Part shown: in pieces, positions 35,486-45,700 of the stretch
Layout of the letters: every line of letters begins with the position of its first letter
Numbering within the stretch: the stretch's first letter is position 1
Assembly (NCBI RefSeq): GCF_000091305.1
Contig: NC_013929.1
Span: 8,866,001-8,930,000, forward strand
Length of the DNA stretch: 64,000 nucleotides
Source: Streptomyces scabiei 87.22
GTDB taxonomy: Bacteria > Actinomycetota > Actinomycetes > Streptomycetales > Streptomycetaceae
Reading direction: 5' to 3'
Notes under the pieces: model-generated
Database searches by the model: none
Told to the model about the DNA's origin: nothing
Seen by the model: the letters and a program-made list of their open reading frames with translations, nothing else
Program-made: the position numbers and the translations under genes

Positions 35486-38400
35486 TCACGGTGGGAATGG
35501 AAGGTGGCGTGCCAGCTCGGTCAGTTCGGCTGGAGTCGTCGTGTCCGTGCGCGACCATTCCTCGTGCACCGCGTCGGCCAAGCGGTGCTCGTCACGCGTC
35601 AGGCCCTCCGCCGCCAGCCACCGCAACTGATCCAGGAGCGCGGACCGCACCTTGGAGTCCTGGGACTCCAAGGCCCGGCAGGCGAACAGATGGGCGGTGC
35701 GGGACGGGCTGGGCGGGAGCGATGCAGCGAGTGAGCGGGCCGTCCGCAGCGAGGTTTCGCGCTCGCCGTCCGACATGGACGAGCGCAACACCATACGCAG
35801 CAGACGGTGCAGTTGCATGGTTCCGGTGCGGTGGTCGATACGGGCCAGGGAATGGCGGTTGATCTCGCGTACGGCCCGGGAGACCGCAAGGAAACCGCCC
35901 GCCGGCGCGTGGTCGCCGTCGAGGTGGCGGAACACCGACGTCGGCACGGGCTCGGGAGCCAGCCAAGCGAGGGCGTGGAGCAGTTCTACGGCTGTGAGGT
36001 TCTCCTCCCGCAGCCGGTCCAGGGAGAGGTTCCATGCCGCGCTGACGCTGTGCTGGTAGTCGTACGGAGGTGTCTCGTCGAGGAGCGCCGCGAGCTGCCG
36101 TTGGAACAGCGCGAGATATTCGCTCACCGGCATCCCGGTGTCCAGCAACCAGGCCACTGCCAGCGCCAGGGCGAGAGGGAGGTCGCCCAACGTCTCGGCC
36201 AGCGCGTCGGCCTCGTGCTCGTCGAGGCGGGGATTGCGGCGGCGTACCAATGTCGTGCTCTCGTCTCGGCTGAACACGTCGACCTCCAGCGTCCGGGCGA
36301 CATGCGCCCACTGCGGCGAACGCGCGGTGACCAGCACGGCCCCCGGGCCGCCTAGAGGGAGGAAGGGCCTGACCTCCTCGACGGAATCGGCGTTGTCGAA
36401 CACCAACAGCCACCTCCGCCGCAGGTCACCGGCGCGCAGCGCTTCCCGTACGACGGACACTGCTTCGTGGCGGGCGGTCTCGGGGGTGAGCGGCAGGCCC
36501 AGCGCCCTGGCCAGGTCGTGGAAGCCTGAGGGAATCGTCGAGGGCCGATCGGCGCGGATCCACCAGACGAGGTCGTATTCGGAGCTGTGCCGGTAGACGT
36601 ATTCGACGGCGAGCTGGGTCTTGCCCACGCCGCCCAGGCCCGTCAGCACATGGGCCGCCTCCATCGACCGGCCGGGGGCCAGCAGGCCGTGCAAGGTGTC
36701 CAGCAGGTCCTGCCTGCCGGTGAAATGCACGTTGCGGGGAGGCACTTCACCCCAGATCGTGGACGCGAGACGGTGCTCGGGCCGGGGGAGGGACGCGGGT
36801 GACGGCTCCGGCGCGTCCAGGCTGGGGGTGACCGATTCCGCGGCTGGGCGGCCCGGTCGGGAGATCGTCGTCTGTGGCCCCCCGTCGGGGACAGCGGAGC
36901 CCTGCTCCCTCTGAAGCGCCGCCCGGGTGCGCCGTACGGTGGCGCCATACGGGCCCGACAGTGCCGTCAGCACTGTTGCCGCGAGTGTGACCGACTCCCG
37001 GTTGCCGTCGGTGATCTCGGGCACCGGCGGCTGTCGTCCGTCGAGCGTGTCGATCAGGAAGCGCTGCCCGTCGCTCCACAGCTCGACGGGCATCGAGCGG
37101 CTCACCTCGCGCACGACTTGAGTGGTGTCCCGGAGGGTGCCGTGGGCGAGCAGTTCCTCCCGTACACCCGGCTTGAAGTCGAACGGGAAGTGGGCGGTGT
37201 CTGCTTCAGCCGTACGCTCGACCGGCTCCGGTACGTACCGCAGCAGGCCACAGGCGAGAAGTTCGCCCAGCTCCTCCGGCCCGGAGCCCGGCAGTACCCG
37301 CCGCACGGTATGGAGGGTCAGCGGCACCGGGGCGAGACGGACAGCCAGCCGGAACGCGGTCGGTGACAGGGCGGCCCGGGCGCGCCGCACGATGTCAGCG
37401 CCCGTGACCTCGAGAAGGGCGGGCGCCGCGGGCGGGTCCAGGGGCGCCTCACGGGTGGCCGCCATCACCGGCAGCAGCTCCGTGGCACTGACATTCATGC
37501 CCGCCATCAGCCGGGCCCAGCTGTGCAGCCCGCCGCCGTCGATCTCCAGCACCGGCACCGGGATGGCCTCCCGTTCACCGGGCTCCCGCAGGTCGGGGAG
37601 TCGCCGCCCGTCATCGGACCAGTACAGGGCGGCGTTGCTCGTAAGTGCGGCAGGGGCGCGCAGGTGCACCAGAGCGGTGGACACCCCGGTGAGAGGCCAG
37701 AGCTTGGACGGCATCACCTGCAGGACGGCCAGCGCCTGCCGCCGGCCGAGGTGGTGCAGCAAGGGCGTCACGGTGCCCCTGAGCCAGGCGGGACCGAGCC
37801 CGTCGGTCAGAACCAGCATGAGCCTGCTGCTGGCCGGGAAACCGAGGGCACGGGGGTCCACATCACGGGAGCGTGAGCGAAGCATGGGCACGGCGGGCGC
37901 GCCGTCCGGGCCGGATCCGTCGCCGGGGCCGGTGATCAGCTGAACGGTGCGCACGGACCGGAAGGCGCCGACGCGGGAGAGTAGTTCGGTGAACTCCCGG
38001 ACCTTGTCCCGCCACAGGACCATGGTCGGGCTGTCGTCCACGAGCAGCACCACCTCGGTCCAAGCGCGGTCGTACGCGGGACGGAACACCGGCAGCCACA
38101 GGCCCCCCTCGACGGCGCGCTCGGCGGTTGCCTCCTCGTCCAGCATCTCCGTCGTCGCGGCGGAGATGCCCCGCCTGCGCAGAGGGCGCAACGCGCGCTC
38201 CACTAGGAGAGGGTCGGCGAGAGCCCGCTGCGGTGGCAGTGGGAGCGGCCCGGCGAGCTGCTGTCGGTGCCGGACCTCGGCCCGGTCAGCGGGTGTGCCG
38301 CTCTGGGGCGCCGGTTGAGGGGCGGCGGCGGAAGACCTCCATGCCTGGTCGTCCCGCCCGGGGAGCGGAGGCTCGGGTACGCCGTCCCGGAGGTGCTCCT

Positions 38401-38575
38401 GCGCCGTGGGTTCGGCCGGCGGCGGTCGTTCGGTGTCGGGGAGAACGGGGGTGTCCGCCTCCGAACCGTCGGGTGCCGCGCCTCCCCGGGGTCCCGCCAG
38501 CGAGGCCAGCCACAGGAGGTCGGCGATCTCCGTGGCCGTCAGACCGTCCGGGTGCACGGATTGCTGTTCGTCCAC
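35486..38575 (-). CDS. SAV_2336/vWA-like and NB-ARC STAND protein (1029 aa)
   Basis: Last gene of the conflict operon. About 30-330 is the SAV_2336 N-terminal domain: VVLLVDDSPTMVLWRDKVRE (about residue 175) and LMLVLTDGLGPAWLRG (about 258) look like the MIDAS and acidic turn of a von Willebrand A fold. About 630-960 is an NB-ARC ATPase: VLTGLGGVGKTQLAVEYVYR, WLLVFDNADSVEE, GAVLVTARSPQW and LGDLPLALALAVAWL. Related Streptomyces proteins continue into tetratricopeptide repeats; this one stops after EWSRTDTTTPAELTELARHL, 63 bases from the IS630 end, so the repeats may be lost. GTG at 38575 follows GGGAGG. Confidence 0.8.
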   Translation of the reverse strand: MDEQQSVHPDGLTATEIADLLWLASLAGPRGGAAPDGSEADTPVLPDTERPPPAEPTAQEHLRDGVPEPPLPGRDDQAWRSSAAAPQPAPQSGTPADRAEVRHRQQLAGPLPLPPQRALADPLLVERALRPLRRRGISAATTEMLDEEATAERAVEGGLWLPVFRPAYDRAWTEVVLLVDDSPTMVLWRDKVREFTELLSRVGAFRSVRTVQLITGPGDGSGPDGAPAVPMLRSRSRDVDPRALGFPASSRLMLVLTDGLGPAWLRGTVTPLLHHLGRRQALAVLQVMPSKLWPLTGVSTALVHLRAPAALTSNAALYWSDDGRRLPDLREPGEREAIPVPVLEIDGGGLHSWARLMAGMNVSATELLPVMAATREAPLDPPAAPALLEVTGADIVRRARAALSPTAFRLAVRLAPVPLTLHTVRRVLPGSGPEELGELLACGLLRYVPEPVERTAEADTAHFPFDFKPGVREELLAHGTLRDTTQVVREVSRSMPVELWSDGQRFLIDTLDGRQPPVPEITDGNRESVTLAATVLTALSGPYGATVRRTRAALQREQGSAVPDGGPQTTISRPGRPAAESVTPSLDAPEPSPASLPRPEHRLASTIWGEVPPRNVHFTGRQDLLDTLHGLLAPGRSMEAAHVLTGLGGVGKTQLAVEYVYRHSSEYDLVWWIRADRPSTIPSGFHDLARALGLPLTPETARHEAVSVVREALRAGDLRRRWLLVFDNADSVEEVRPFLPLGGPGAVLVTARSPQWAHVARTLEVDVFSRDESTTLVRRRNPRLDEHEADALAETLGDLPLALALAVAWLLDTGMPVSEYLALFQRQLAALLDETPPYDYQHSVSAAWNLSLDRLREENLTAVELLHALAWLAPEPVPTSVFRHLDGDHAPAGGFLAVSRAVREINRHSLARIDHRTGTMQLHRLLRMVLRSSMSDGERETSLRTARSLAASLPPSPSRTAHLFACRALESQDSKVRSALLDQLRWLAAEGLTRDEHRLADAVHEEWSRTDTTTPAELTELARHLPFPP

Positions 38576-38660
38576 CGTGTGCCTCCCGGGCTGCATGGAT
38601 CCGTTGATCAAGGGCGCTCCGCGACTGCCGGGCGGTCGGCGCCGGCGCGGACGGTATCGG

Positions 38661-39731
38661 TCAGTAGTCGTTCAGCCGCCGCCAGACCGAGGCCATCAAC
38701 TCGTCCCAGCGACCGTCCCGCGGGGGCGGACTCCCCTGAGTCAGGAGATGGACGGCGTTGAGCAACTGGTCGATGGCCAGACTCCCGTGGGCGACGCTGC
38801 GCTCATGGAAGGCCGCGATGACGTCCCGGGCCTCCTCGGCGACCCGGGTGGAGAAGTGGGCCGCCACCATAGTGGCGAGCGCGTCGAGACCAGGGATGGG
38901 CAGCTCCAGCCGCAGACAGCGCCGCAGGAACGCCGGGGGGAACTCCCGCTCGCCGTTGCTGGTGACGACCACGACGGGGAACTCCCGGCACTGCACCCTG
39001 CCTTCCGTGATCGGTGCCCTGCCAAGGGCGTCCTCGGTCAGCACCGACACCTCCCTCTCGCGTGACCGGACCAGCTCGGGGACGACGTACGCGCCCTCCT
39101 CGAACACGCTCAGCAGGTCGTTGGGCAGGTCCATGTCGCTCTTGTCCAACTCGTCGACGAGGAGGACACGGGGCCGCGTATGAGGCAGGAGCGCGGTGCC
39201 CAAGGGGCCGAGGACGAGGTAGTCGCCGATGGAGTGGGGCCCGGCGAGGTGACGGGGATCAGCGGCCGGCGCCGCTGCGGTGGCCGACCTCGTGGACTCC
39301 CGCAGTACGGCGGTGTCCTGTACGCGGCCGATGGCGTCGTAGGCGTACAGGCCCTGCTGGAGAGTGGTGCGGCTGCTGACCGGCCAGTACAGCACGGGGC
39401 CGAGCTGCAGTTCATGGGCGATGTGGTAGGCCAGGGTCGACTTGCCGGAGCCGGGCGGACCCGTGACCAGGAGAGGCCGACGCAGACACAGCGCCGCGTT
39501 GACCACGTTCAGCGCCGCTTCGCCCAGGGGCGCGGTGTGGGCGAACGCGCCCAGCCTGCGGTCCGTCTCGCGCCCCTCCTGGAACGGCGGCGGCAGCGGC
39601 GGCCCGCCGTGGAAGGTGCGCCACGGCGGCGCGGGGGGCAGCTCTGCCGCTCCGTCCGGGCGGGGGACGCCGTCGCCGCGGAAGACACGCCACTCACGGG
39701 TGGCGCTGCTGTCTGAGGTGGGCACGCTCAC
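38661..39731 (-). CDS. MoxR-type AAA+ ATPase (356 aa)
   Basis: AAA+ ATPase of the MoxR class, which works with von Willebrand A partners to remodel proteins. Walker A is GPPGSGKST (91-99), Walker B RVLLVDELDKSD (188-199), sensor 1 VVVVTSNGEREFPPAFLRR with the adjacent arginine finger. A Ser/Ala insert (about 145-165) interrupts the helices between Walker A and B. The N-terminal 60 residues are Pro-rich. GTG at 39731 follows GGAGGA. It sits between two SAV_2336/vWA-like genes in the same operon, 92 bases after the upstream one, the vWA-MoxR pairing expected for ternary conflict systems. Confidence 0.88.
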   Translation of the reverse strand: MSVPTSDSSATREWRVFRGDGVPRPDGAAELPPAPPWRTFHGGPPLPPPFQEGRETDRRLGAFAHTAPLGEAALNVVNAALCLRRPLLVTGPPGSGKSTLAYHIAHELQLGPVLYWPVSSRTTLQQGLYAYDAIGRVQDTAVLRESTRSATAAAPAADPRHLAGPHSIGDYLVLGPLGTALLPHTRPRVLLVDELDKSDMDLPNDLLSVFEEGAYVVPELVRSREREVSVLTEDALGRAPITEGRVQCREFPVVVVTSNGEREFPPAFLRRCLRLELPIPGLDALATMVAAHFSTRVAEEARDVIAAFHERSVAHGSLAIDQLLNAVHLLTQGSPPPRDGRWDELMASVWRRLNDY

Positions 39732-39823
39732 GGGTTCCTCCCCCTGCCGGTGGCATGGTGGCGCGTCCGCTTCCGCCGTCCCGGCGGAGGTTCACGGACC
39801 TTCATCCTTCCCGAACAGACCGG

Positions 39824-41269
39824 TCATGGACCACCGATGCCGGAGGATTGCGTCTGTTCGGGCCGTTCGGCCCCTTCGGTACGGGCGAAATGCGCCAACT
39901 CCTCTTCCAGGCGGCGGGCGTGCGCGTTGTAGGGGCCGGAAAGCGCTTTGAGCACGGCGAGCTGCACGCGCAGGAACGGCTCGGAGCGCCTCGTGACCAC
40001 GCTGGTGACCGGTTCCTGGGGGTTCCTCAGAAGCCGGTCCCAGCCCTGGACCTCCGAGACCCCCAGCTCGTGCTCAAGGAAGTGGGCGGCGTCCTGGAAT
40101 GCGTCGGCGGTCGTCGACTTGTGCAAGGACGCGAGCAGTAACTCCCGTACACCGCTGCGGAACTCGAACGTCACGCGGTCGTGACTGCGTATCTCGGCGC
40201 GGTCCACGACGGGTACCAGGAGGCCCGCGATGAAGATCTCCGACAGCAGGTCCGGAGCCGTCCCCGGCAGCAGCCGGGACTGCACACGGTGCATCACCGG
40301 CAGGTTGAGCGGTACTCCGGACAATCGGGTGGCCAGCTTTTTGGCGTCCTTCGAGGCCGCACCGAAGTCCCGCAGCAGGTCCTGTGCCGTGGCGGTGACC
40401 GTGCGGCCGGATGGCTGCGGCGCGGGTGCGGCTGCGGCGGGCCCGGGGGCATCCGCCGACACCAGGATGGTCGGCAGATTGCTCCAGCCCTCGGGGCCCC
40501 GGGCGAGGAACTTCGCCCAGCGGTGCAGGTGGTGCTCGTGCATTGCCAGCACCGGCACTGCGATCGTCCCCGGAGCCGCGCCCTCGCAGTCGACCTGGGC
40601 TGCGGGCGCTCCCCGCAACGGTGAGCGCACCGCTCGGGGCTGGGGCGTGATCGCGGTGCTGGGCCACAGCGTCTCCGGCAGCAGATGAACGACGGCGACC
40701 GGGGACCGCAGAGCCCAGGAGTGGAGTCGGGGGACGACCGCACTCGTACGCCAGGCCATGGCCAGCCCGTCGGTGAGCAGGAGCACGGGGCGCGCCGTCC
40801 GTCCCGCACCGGGCGGGTCCGCGCCGTCCGGTGTTGGGATGTCGAGGGGCCCCGGCACCGCCTCCGTGTCGAGCGTGACCAGGGACTCCTGGCGGCACAG
40901 CCCCATGCGGACCAGCAGCGCGACGAGTTCTTCCACGACGGGACGCCAGAACTCCATCGCCAGGCTTCCGTCGGCCACCACGGTGATCTCCCAGCCGGCC
41001 GCGTCCGCGGGATGGGGTCCCTCCGACTGCCAGGCCGGGCCCGGTGCGGGTGGCCAGGCGAGGTCGCGCAGTGCCGCGCCGGCGGCGGACGGTGTGGGCA
41101 GCAGCGGCTGGAGTGCCGGGGCGATCCGGCGCTCCACGAGCAGTGCCGCCGCCGGCGACGTGTTCGGTGCGACCCAGGCCGGGCGGCGCAGCGACCGGCC
41201 CATCACCCACTGGCCGGCGGCTTCCCGGGCGCCTCCCGGGCCCTCGGGCTGAGCCGACTGCGTGTTCAC
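39824..41269 (-). CDS. SAV_2336/vWA-like protein (481 aa)
   Basis: Second SAV_2336-type protein, without an ATPase. The vWA-like features are ITVVADGSLAMEFWRPVVEE (about residue 100) and ARPVLLLTDGLAMAWRTSAV (about 160). The C-terminal half shares the block SGVPLNLPVMHRVQSRLLPG, and the ending LKALSGPYNAHARRLEEELA parallels the other copy's LTALSGPYGATVRRTRAALQ. The start codon GTG at 41269 overlaps the VMAP-C stop in GTGA, with GGAG in front, so translation is coupled. Likely the vWA arm of the MoxR complex. Confidence 0.78.
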   Translation of the reverse strand: MNTQSAQPEGPGGAREAAGQWVMGRSLRRPAWVAPNTSPAAALLVERRIAPALQPLLPTPSAAGAALRDLAWPPAPGPAWQSEGPHPADAAGWEITVVADGSLAMEFWRPVVEELVALLVRMGLCRQESLVTLDTEAVPGPLDIPTPDGADPPGAGRTARPVLLLTDGLAMAWRTSAVVPRLHSWALRSPVAVVHLLPETLWPSTAITPQPRAVRSPLRGAPAAQVDCEGAAPGTIAVPVLAMHEHHLHRWAKFLARGPEGWSNLPTILVSADAPGPAAAAPAPQPSGRTVTATAQDLLRDFGAASKDAKKLATRLSGVPLNLPVMHRVQSRLLPGTAPDLLSEIFIAGLLVPVVDRAEIRSHDRVTFEFRSGVRELLLASLHKSTTADAFQDAAHFLEHELGVSEVQGWDRLLRNPQEPVTSVVTRRSEPFLRVQLAVLKALSGPYNAHARRLEEELAHFARTEGAERPEQTQSSGIGGP

Positions 41270-42792
41270 GAACTGCTCCAGGGCGTACCGAGGGCTCCAC
41301 CTGCGTCGGGCTGTTGCGTCGGGTCGTCCCACAGCACGACGACATGCCGGTCCAGCTGTCCGTCCCGCCGCAACCGCCCGAGGCGCTGCGGCAGTTCGGC
41401 CAGCCGCCCGCCCGACAACAGTTCCTCGGCGGCCGCGCGGAACCCGGGCCGCTGACAGTCGAGACGGTCCCACACCACGATCGGCAGTCCGTGCCAGAGG
41501 GCCGCGCGGACTTCGGCGTATCCGTCGCCGTCGTAGGAGCCCGGTGGTCTGCTCAGGACGCACGCGACCAGGCCCGGGTCGTCGTCGAGCGCGTCGGACA
41601 TCCGCTCGACGGCTCCCCGCCCGTTCGACGAACTCCACAGGACGCGGCCCTCGCTGTGCAGCAGACGCTGCCATCGGGTGTGCCAGTGGCGGTGCGTGTC
41701 ACGGGCCCGCATCCTGTCCAGACTGCGGACGACGACCGGGCGGCTCGGCACCGGGGTGCCGGGGACCGGTCCCCGCGGCTCGAACGTCTCCGGAACGCCC
41801 CATCGTTGCACCGGCGAGTTGAGCAGCTCTAATGGCAGGATGAACTCCACCGCGAGGCCCGACACTTGCTGCCAATGTGTCCTTTCCTCCGCGTCCGTCA
41901 GGGTCCGGACCACTGCCTGCTCCAGGTCGGCACGGGTCGCCACGCTCTCCGCCAGACGGTGGGGTGACCAGCGGTCCGGGTCGGTCTGTGCCCAGCAGGT
42001 GAGGTGGTAGCGATCGGGGTCCAGGGTGTCGGGGACGACCTGCACGACCACCGACCGGGTTAGCGGACCGGCCGACTGCCCGGCGAACTCGGAGCGGCAT
42101 TCCTCCGCTTGACGGTCGTACTCGTCCTCCAGCGCGCTGTGCCGGGCCCAGGCGCGGGCTCGGGTCTCCAGTTGCCGGTGGCGCTCCTGACCCAGCTCCG
42201 ATCGGACCTCGGGGGAGTGGACCAGCAGGAGCAGGAAGGCCAGAGCCGGTGGCAGACCGGACGGCGGTGCGTTCCACGTCGTCAGATGCACCAGGGCGAG
42301 CCAGGCCGTGCCGCCGGCGGGGCCCTCACCCGGTGGGAGCCTGCCCTCCGTCGCCCGGTTCACCAGTCGCGGCAGGTCGGCCGGCGCCAGAACCGAGAGG
42401 AGAGCCCGCAGAGCGTCCCAGTCGGTGTCGGGGTGGAACGACAGGGCCTGCCACTCCTCGGCGAGCTGCTCCACGGTCTTCGTCGTCTCGGGCAGGGCGC
42501 CCATGAGATGCAGCGTTCCCGCGAGGCCAGCGAGTCCGAACGGCTCCCTCATGCAGGCCCTGACGAGCGCTGTGACGCGATTGCGGGCGCCCGTGGCCGG
42601 CTGGCGGGCGTCCACGGCCGGGTGCTGTCCGAGGTGACGGCTCAGTTCGTCGAAGCGCGCGAGCCCCGCGTCGAACAGCACGGGATCACTCAGCAGCACG
42701 TCGACCACGTCGGATGCCACCCGCAGCCGCGCACGGTTGGCGGCCTGCCCCGGCTCGGGGCCGTCCGCCCGCACGTCCGTGTGGTCACGCAT
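41266..42792 (-). CDS. VMAP-C domain protein, vWA-MoxR-associated (508 aa)
   Basis: The N-terminal 90 residues (VASDVVDVLLSDPVLFDAGL, ARFDELSRHLG) resemble a small helical effector-associated domain. The middle is helical. The C-terminal half (about 240-500) matches the VMAP-C layout: SVVVQVVPDTLDPDRYHLTC, LAVEFILPLELLNSPVQRWG, RPVVVRSLDRM, WHTRWQRLL and GLPIVVWDR. In the predicted systems VMAP links a trigger (vWA-MoxR) to an effector. ATG 42792 (or GTG 42801) overlaps the end of the NACHT gene. No catalytic residues were recognised. Confidence 0.75.
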   Translation of the reverse strand: MRDHTDVRADGPEPGQAANRARLRVASDVVDVLLSDPVLFDAGLARFDELSRHLGQHPAVDARQPATGARNRVTALVRACMREPFGLAGLAGTLHLMGALPETTKTVEQLAEEWQALSFHPDTDWDALRALLSVLAPADLPRLVNRATEGRLPPGEGPAGGTAWLALVHLTTWNAPPSGLPPALAFLLLLVHSPEVRSELGQERHRQLETRARAWARHSALEDEYDRQAEECRSEFAGQSAGPLTRSVVVQVVPDTLDPDRYHLTCWAQTDPDRWSPHRLAESVATRADLEQAVVRTLTDAEERTHWQQVSGLAVEFILPLELLNSPVQRWGVPETFEPRGPVPGTPVPSRPVVVRSLDRMRARDTHRHWHTRWQRLLHSEGRVLWSSSNGRGAVERMSDALDDDPGLVACVLSRPPGSYDGDGYAEVRAALWHGLPIVVWDRLDCQRPGFRAAAEELLSGGRLAELPQRLGRLRRDGQLDRHVVVLWDDPTQQPDAGGALGTPWSSS

Positions 42793-45700
42793 CACGACCA
42801 CCGTCCGTCGCCGGCCTGTGCCCCGACGGAGCCTCGATGTACCGGCCCAGTCGCCGGCTGAGCGCCGTGGCCATACCCGTCAGGACATCCCTGACTTCGG
42901 TGCTGGTCACCTCACCGGAGGCGAGGCGGTCGGTGATCCAGGCCGCGGTGGTCCGTGCGTCGCCCGGTGGGCTGGTGTCCCAGGGGACGGGCAGCCAGTG
43001 CAGCACCACCTCCGTGGCGGCTTCGTGCAGGATCGGGTCCGCGGGTGTCAGGCCGTGCAGGATCGGCAGCCAGTCGCCCAGCAGTCCCAGCCCCACCAGC
43101 CGTGCCCGCTCCAGGCTGGGGTGGTCGCCCCGGGTATCCAGCTGTTGCAGCCAGGAGCGTGCTTTCCGCATGGCTTTCAGCTGCTGCCGCTCGCCGGCCA
43201 GCCGCCCGAACCAGCCCACGGCGGTGACGGCATGGGCGGCCAGGGCCAGCTCGACGATCCCGTGGTGCGAGTGGCCGAACGTCACCATGGTCCGGGCGGC
43301 CGACTTGGAGCGGGCCACAGTCTCGACGAACGGCCCCGCCTCCACGACCCCCGCATAGGCGACGGCCTGGACGAACCGCAGCACTTCGGCCGGGGAGTTG
43401 GACGCGGCGCCTCCGGTGGCCGCCGAACTGTCCCAGTCCACCGGGCCGTGTGCGAGGACACGGGCGAGGGCCTCCTGCGACAGCATCAGGCGTTCCGGAC
43501 GGCCGACCGCTGTGAGCAGGAAGTCCATGCCGCTCATGTGGTCCATCGCGAGCCGATGGCTCTCCTCGTCGTCGCGCTCCAGGAGGGCGGCGAGCACCTC
43601 GTGACCGATGTCCGCGGCGTAGTACGTCTGGGCCCATGTCCCTCTCATCGCGTGCTGCGCGTCCAGGGCCCGCACTACGGGGGAGGCCTCGTGCAGCAGT
43701 TGGACGTGCAGCACGCGCGACTGCTGCCCCACCGCCCCGATCAGGGCGGCCAGCCCGTTCAGCCACAGCGGATCCTCGGCCCGGGGGCGCGCGATCAGAT
43801 CTCTGACCAGCCGCTCGGCCAGGGGCATTTCCGCGAGGGCGAGACTCTCCACCACGGAGGAGGCGGCGAGCAACCGCGGCCCGGAGGATCCGGGGGTGAC
43901 CAGGTCGAGCAACTGCCGGGGCGGAACCTCACCGTCGGACAGCAACCGGTGGGCGGCGGCGACCGCCTCCCGGTCGGACCCCTCGGCGAAGGCATCCATA
44001 GCCTGTCGGCGGCCGTCGCCTCCGGCGTCGGTCAGCAGCAGGCCCGCGAGCGGATCGCCGGGGGAGGCGGCGCGGCGGTGCCGGGCCGCGGTGGACAGCA
44101 GCTCCGACCAGTCCGGCAGCTCGCTCAACCCGGGATCGAAGCGATGGTCCAGCAGCACTTCCAGGGAGTCCGGGTCCTGCGACTGCGCCACGACGGACAG
44201 CAGCTCGCCGCGTTCCCGCGCCAGGGCGGCGCTGTCGGCCAGGCGCGCGGCTTCCTGGGCTTCCCGGTCCGCGGCGGCGAGCCGTCGGCGGCATGCCGTG
44301 TTCCGCGCCTTCCAGGCGTCGGGAGTGAGTTCCACATGGAGCGCGGTGAGCGCGGCGGCGGCCTCCCGGACGATCGGCCAGGGCCGCCCGGCGTCGAGGC
44401 AGCGTTCGGCCGCATAGCTGGACAGGGTGAGCAACTGCCCCTGGCCTATGGCCCGCAGGGCGGCGGCCTCCACCTCGACGGACACCGTACGGCGCAACAC
44501 GGAGACGACCGCGCACCGCAGCGACCTCCGCGCTGCGTCCTCACCCGTGGCGCCGGCGCCGGGTACGGTGGCGCCCATGGCCCGCAGGCAGGCCACCACG
44601 GCTTCGGCGGGAGCGTCGTCGGATGACACCACGTCTTCGAGCGCCGACCAGGCGGTTTCGGCACGCAGCAGGGTGAGGGCTACGGCCGCGCGGTTCCAGT
44701 CCCGCCCCGCCGCCGGACCCGACGCCAGGACGCGCTGCTGCCGCTCGACGAACGTCCGCGTCAATTCGGCCGGCACCCAGGGCGCTTCACGCATCAACCA
44801 CGCCGCGTACCGGGCGTCGGCGTCGGCGGCGCGCTGCCACACCCGTTCCAGGACCGCCCGGTCGACGCCCGGAAGCCCTACGAGCATGCGGGCCGGCTCC
44901 TGCCACTCGAACCGCAGGACGCGCCGCAGCAGTTCCGCCTCGTCCTGCGTCGCCAGCCGGGCCAGGAGACGCCCGGCGCAGTAGGCCTGGAACAGCTCGT
45001 GCCGGAACCGCACCAGTCCGTGCGCCACATCGAGGAACTGGGAGGCGATGACCTCGTCCACCACGGCCCGCCAGTCCTCGCGTACTTCGGCCAGCCGGGG
45101 CTCCATCCGCTTCAGCGGCATCGGGCCGTGCTCGACGAGCAGTTCGGCAACCGATTCCAGCACATCGAGCTTCTCCTCAGGAGCGAACCGCAGCTCCGGA
45201 TGCCCGTCCGCCCGGTGCCGGTGGTGCCGCTCGGTCAGATACCACGTGGAGAACACGGCGAACAGCTCACCGGCCGTGCGCGGCGGCGTCGCGGTGGAGC
45301 CGTGGGACTCGACAGCCATCCACAGAAACAGCGGCGTGTGCAACAGCTCCAGCAGCCCGGCGGAGACCAGCCCCTCACCCGGCTCGCTCTCCCGGCGCCC
45401 GGACGGCGGGAGCCCTTCACCGAAGAGCGGCGTGAACCATGGCGTGCTGCTCCGGTCGGAGAGGAGTTCGGCCGCATAGCGACGGGCCTGTTCCGTCGTG
45501 ACGGGGTGCAGGGTGATCACCGGCGCGTTGAGCGGTTCGGCCGCCGGAGCCGTGGGGTAGGCCGATGTGCGCTGACACAGGACCACCGGCGTGTCCCGGT
45601 GCCGCGCGCGCAGGTCCCGCAACCACCTCAGCACATCGGCGCGCTGGGGCGGGGGCACTTCGTCCAGGCCGTCGACCAGCAGCTGCAGCCCCCGCAGCGT

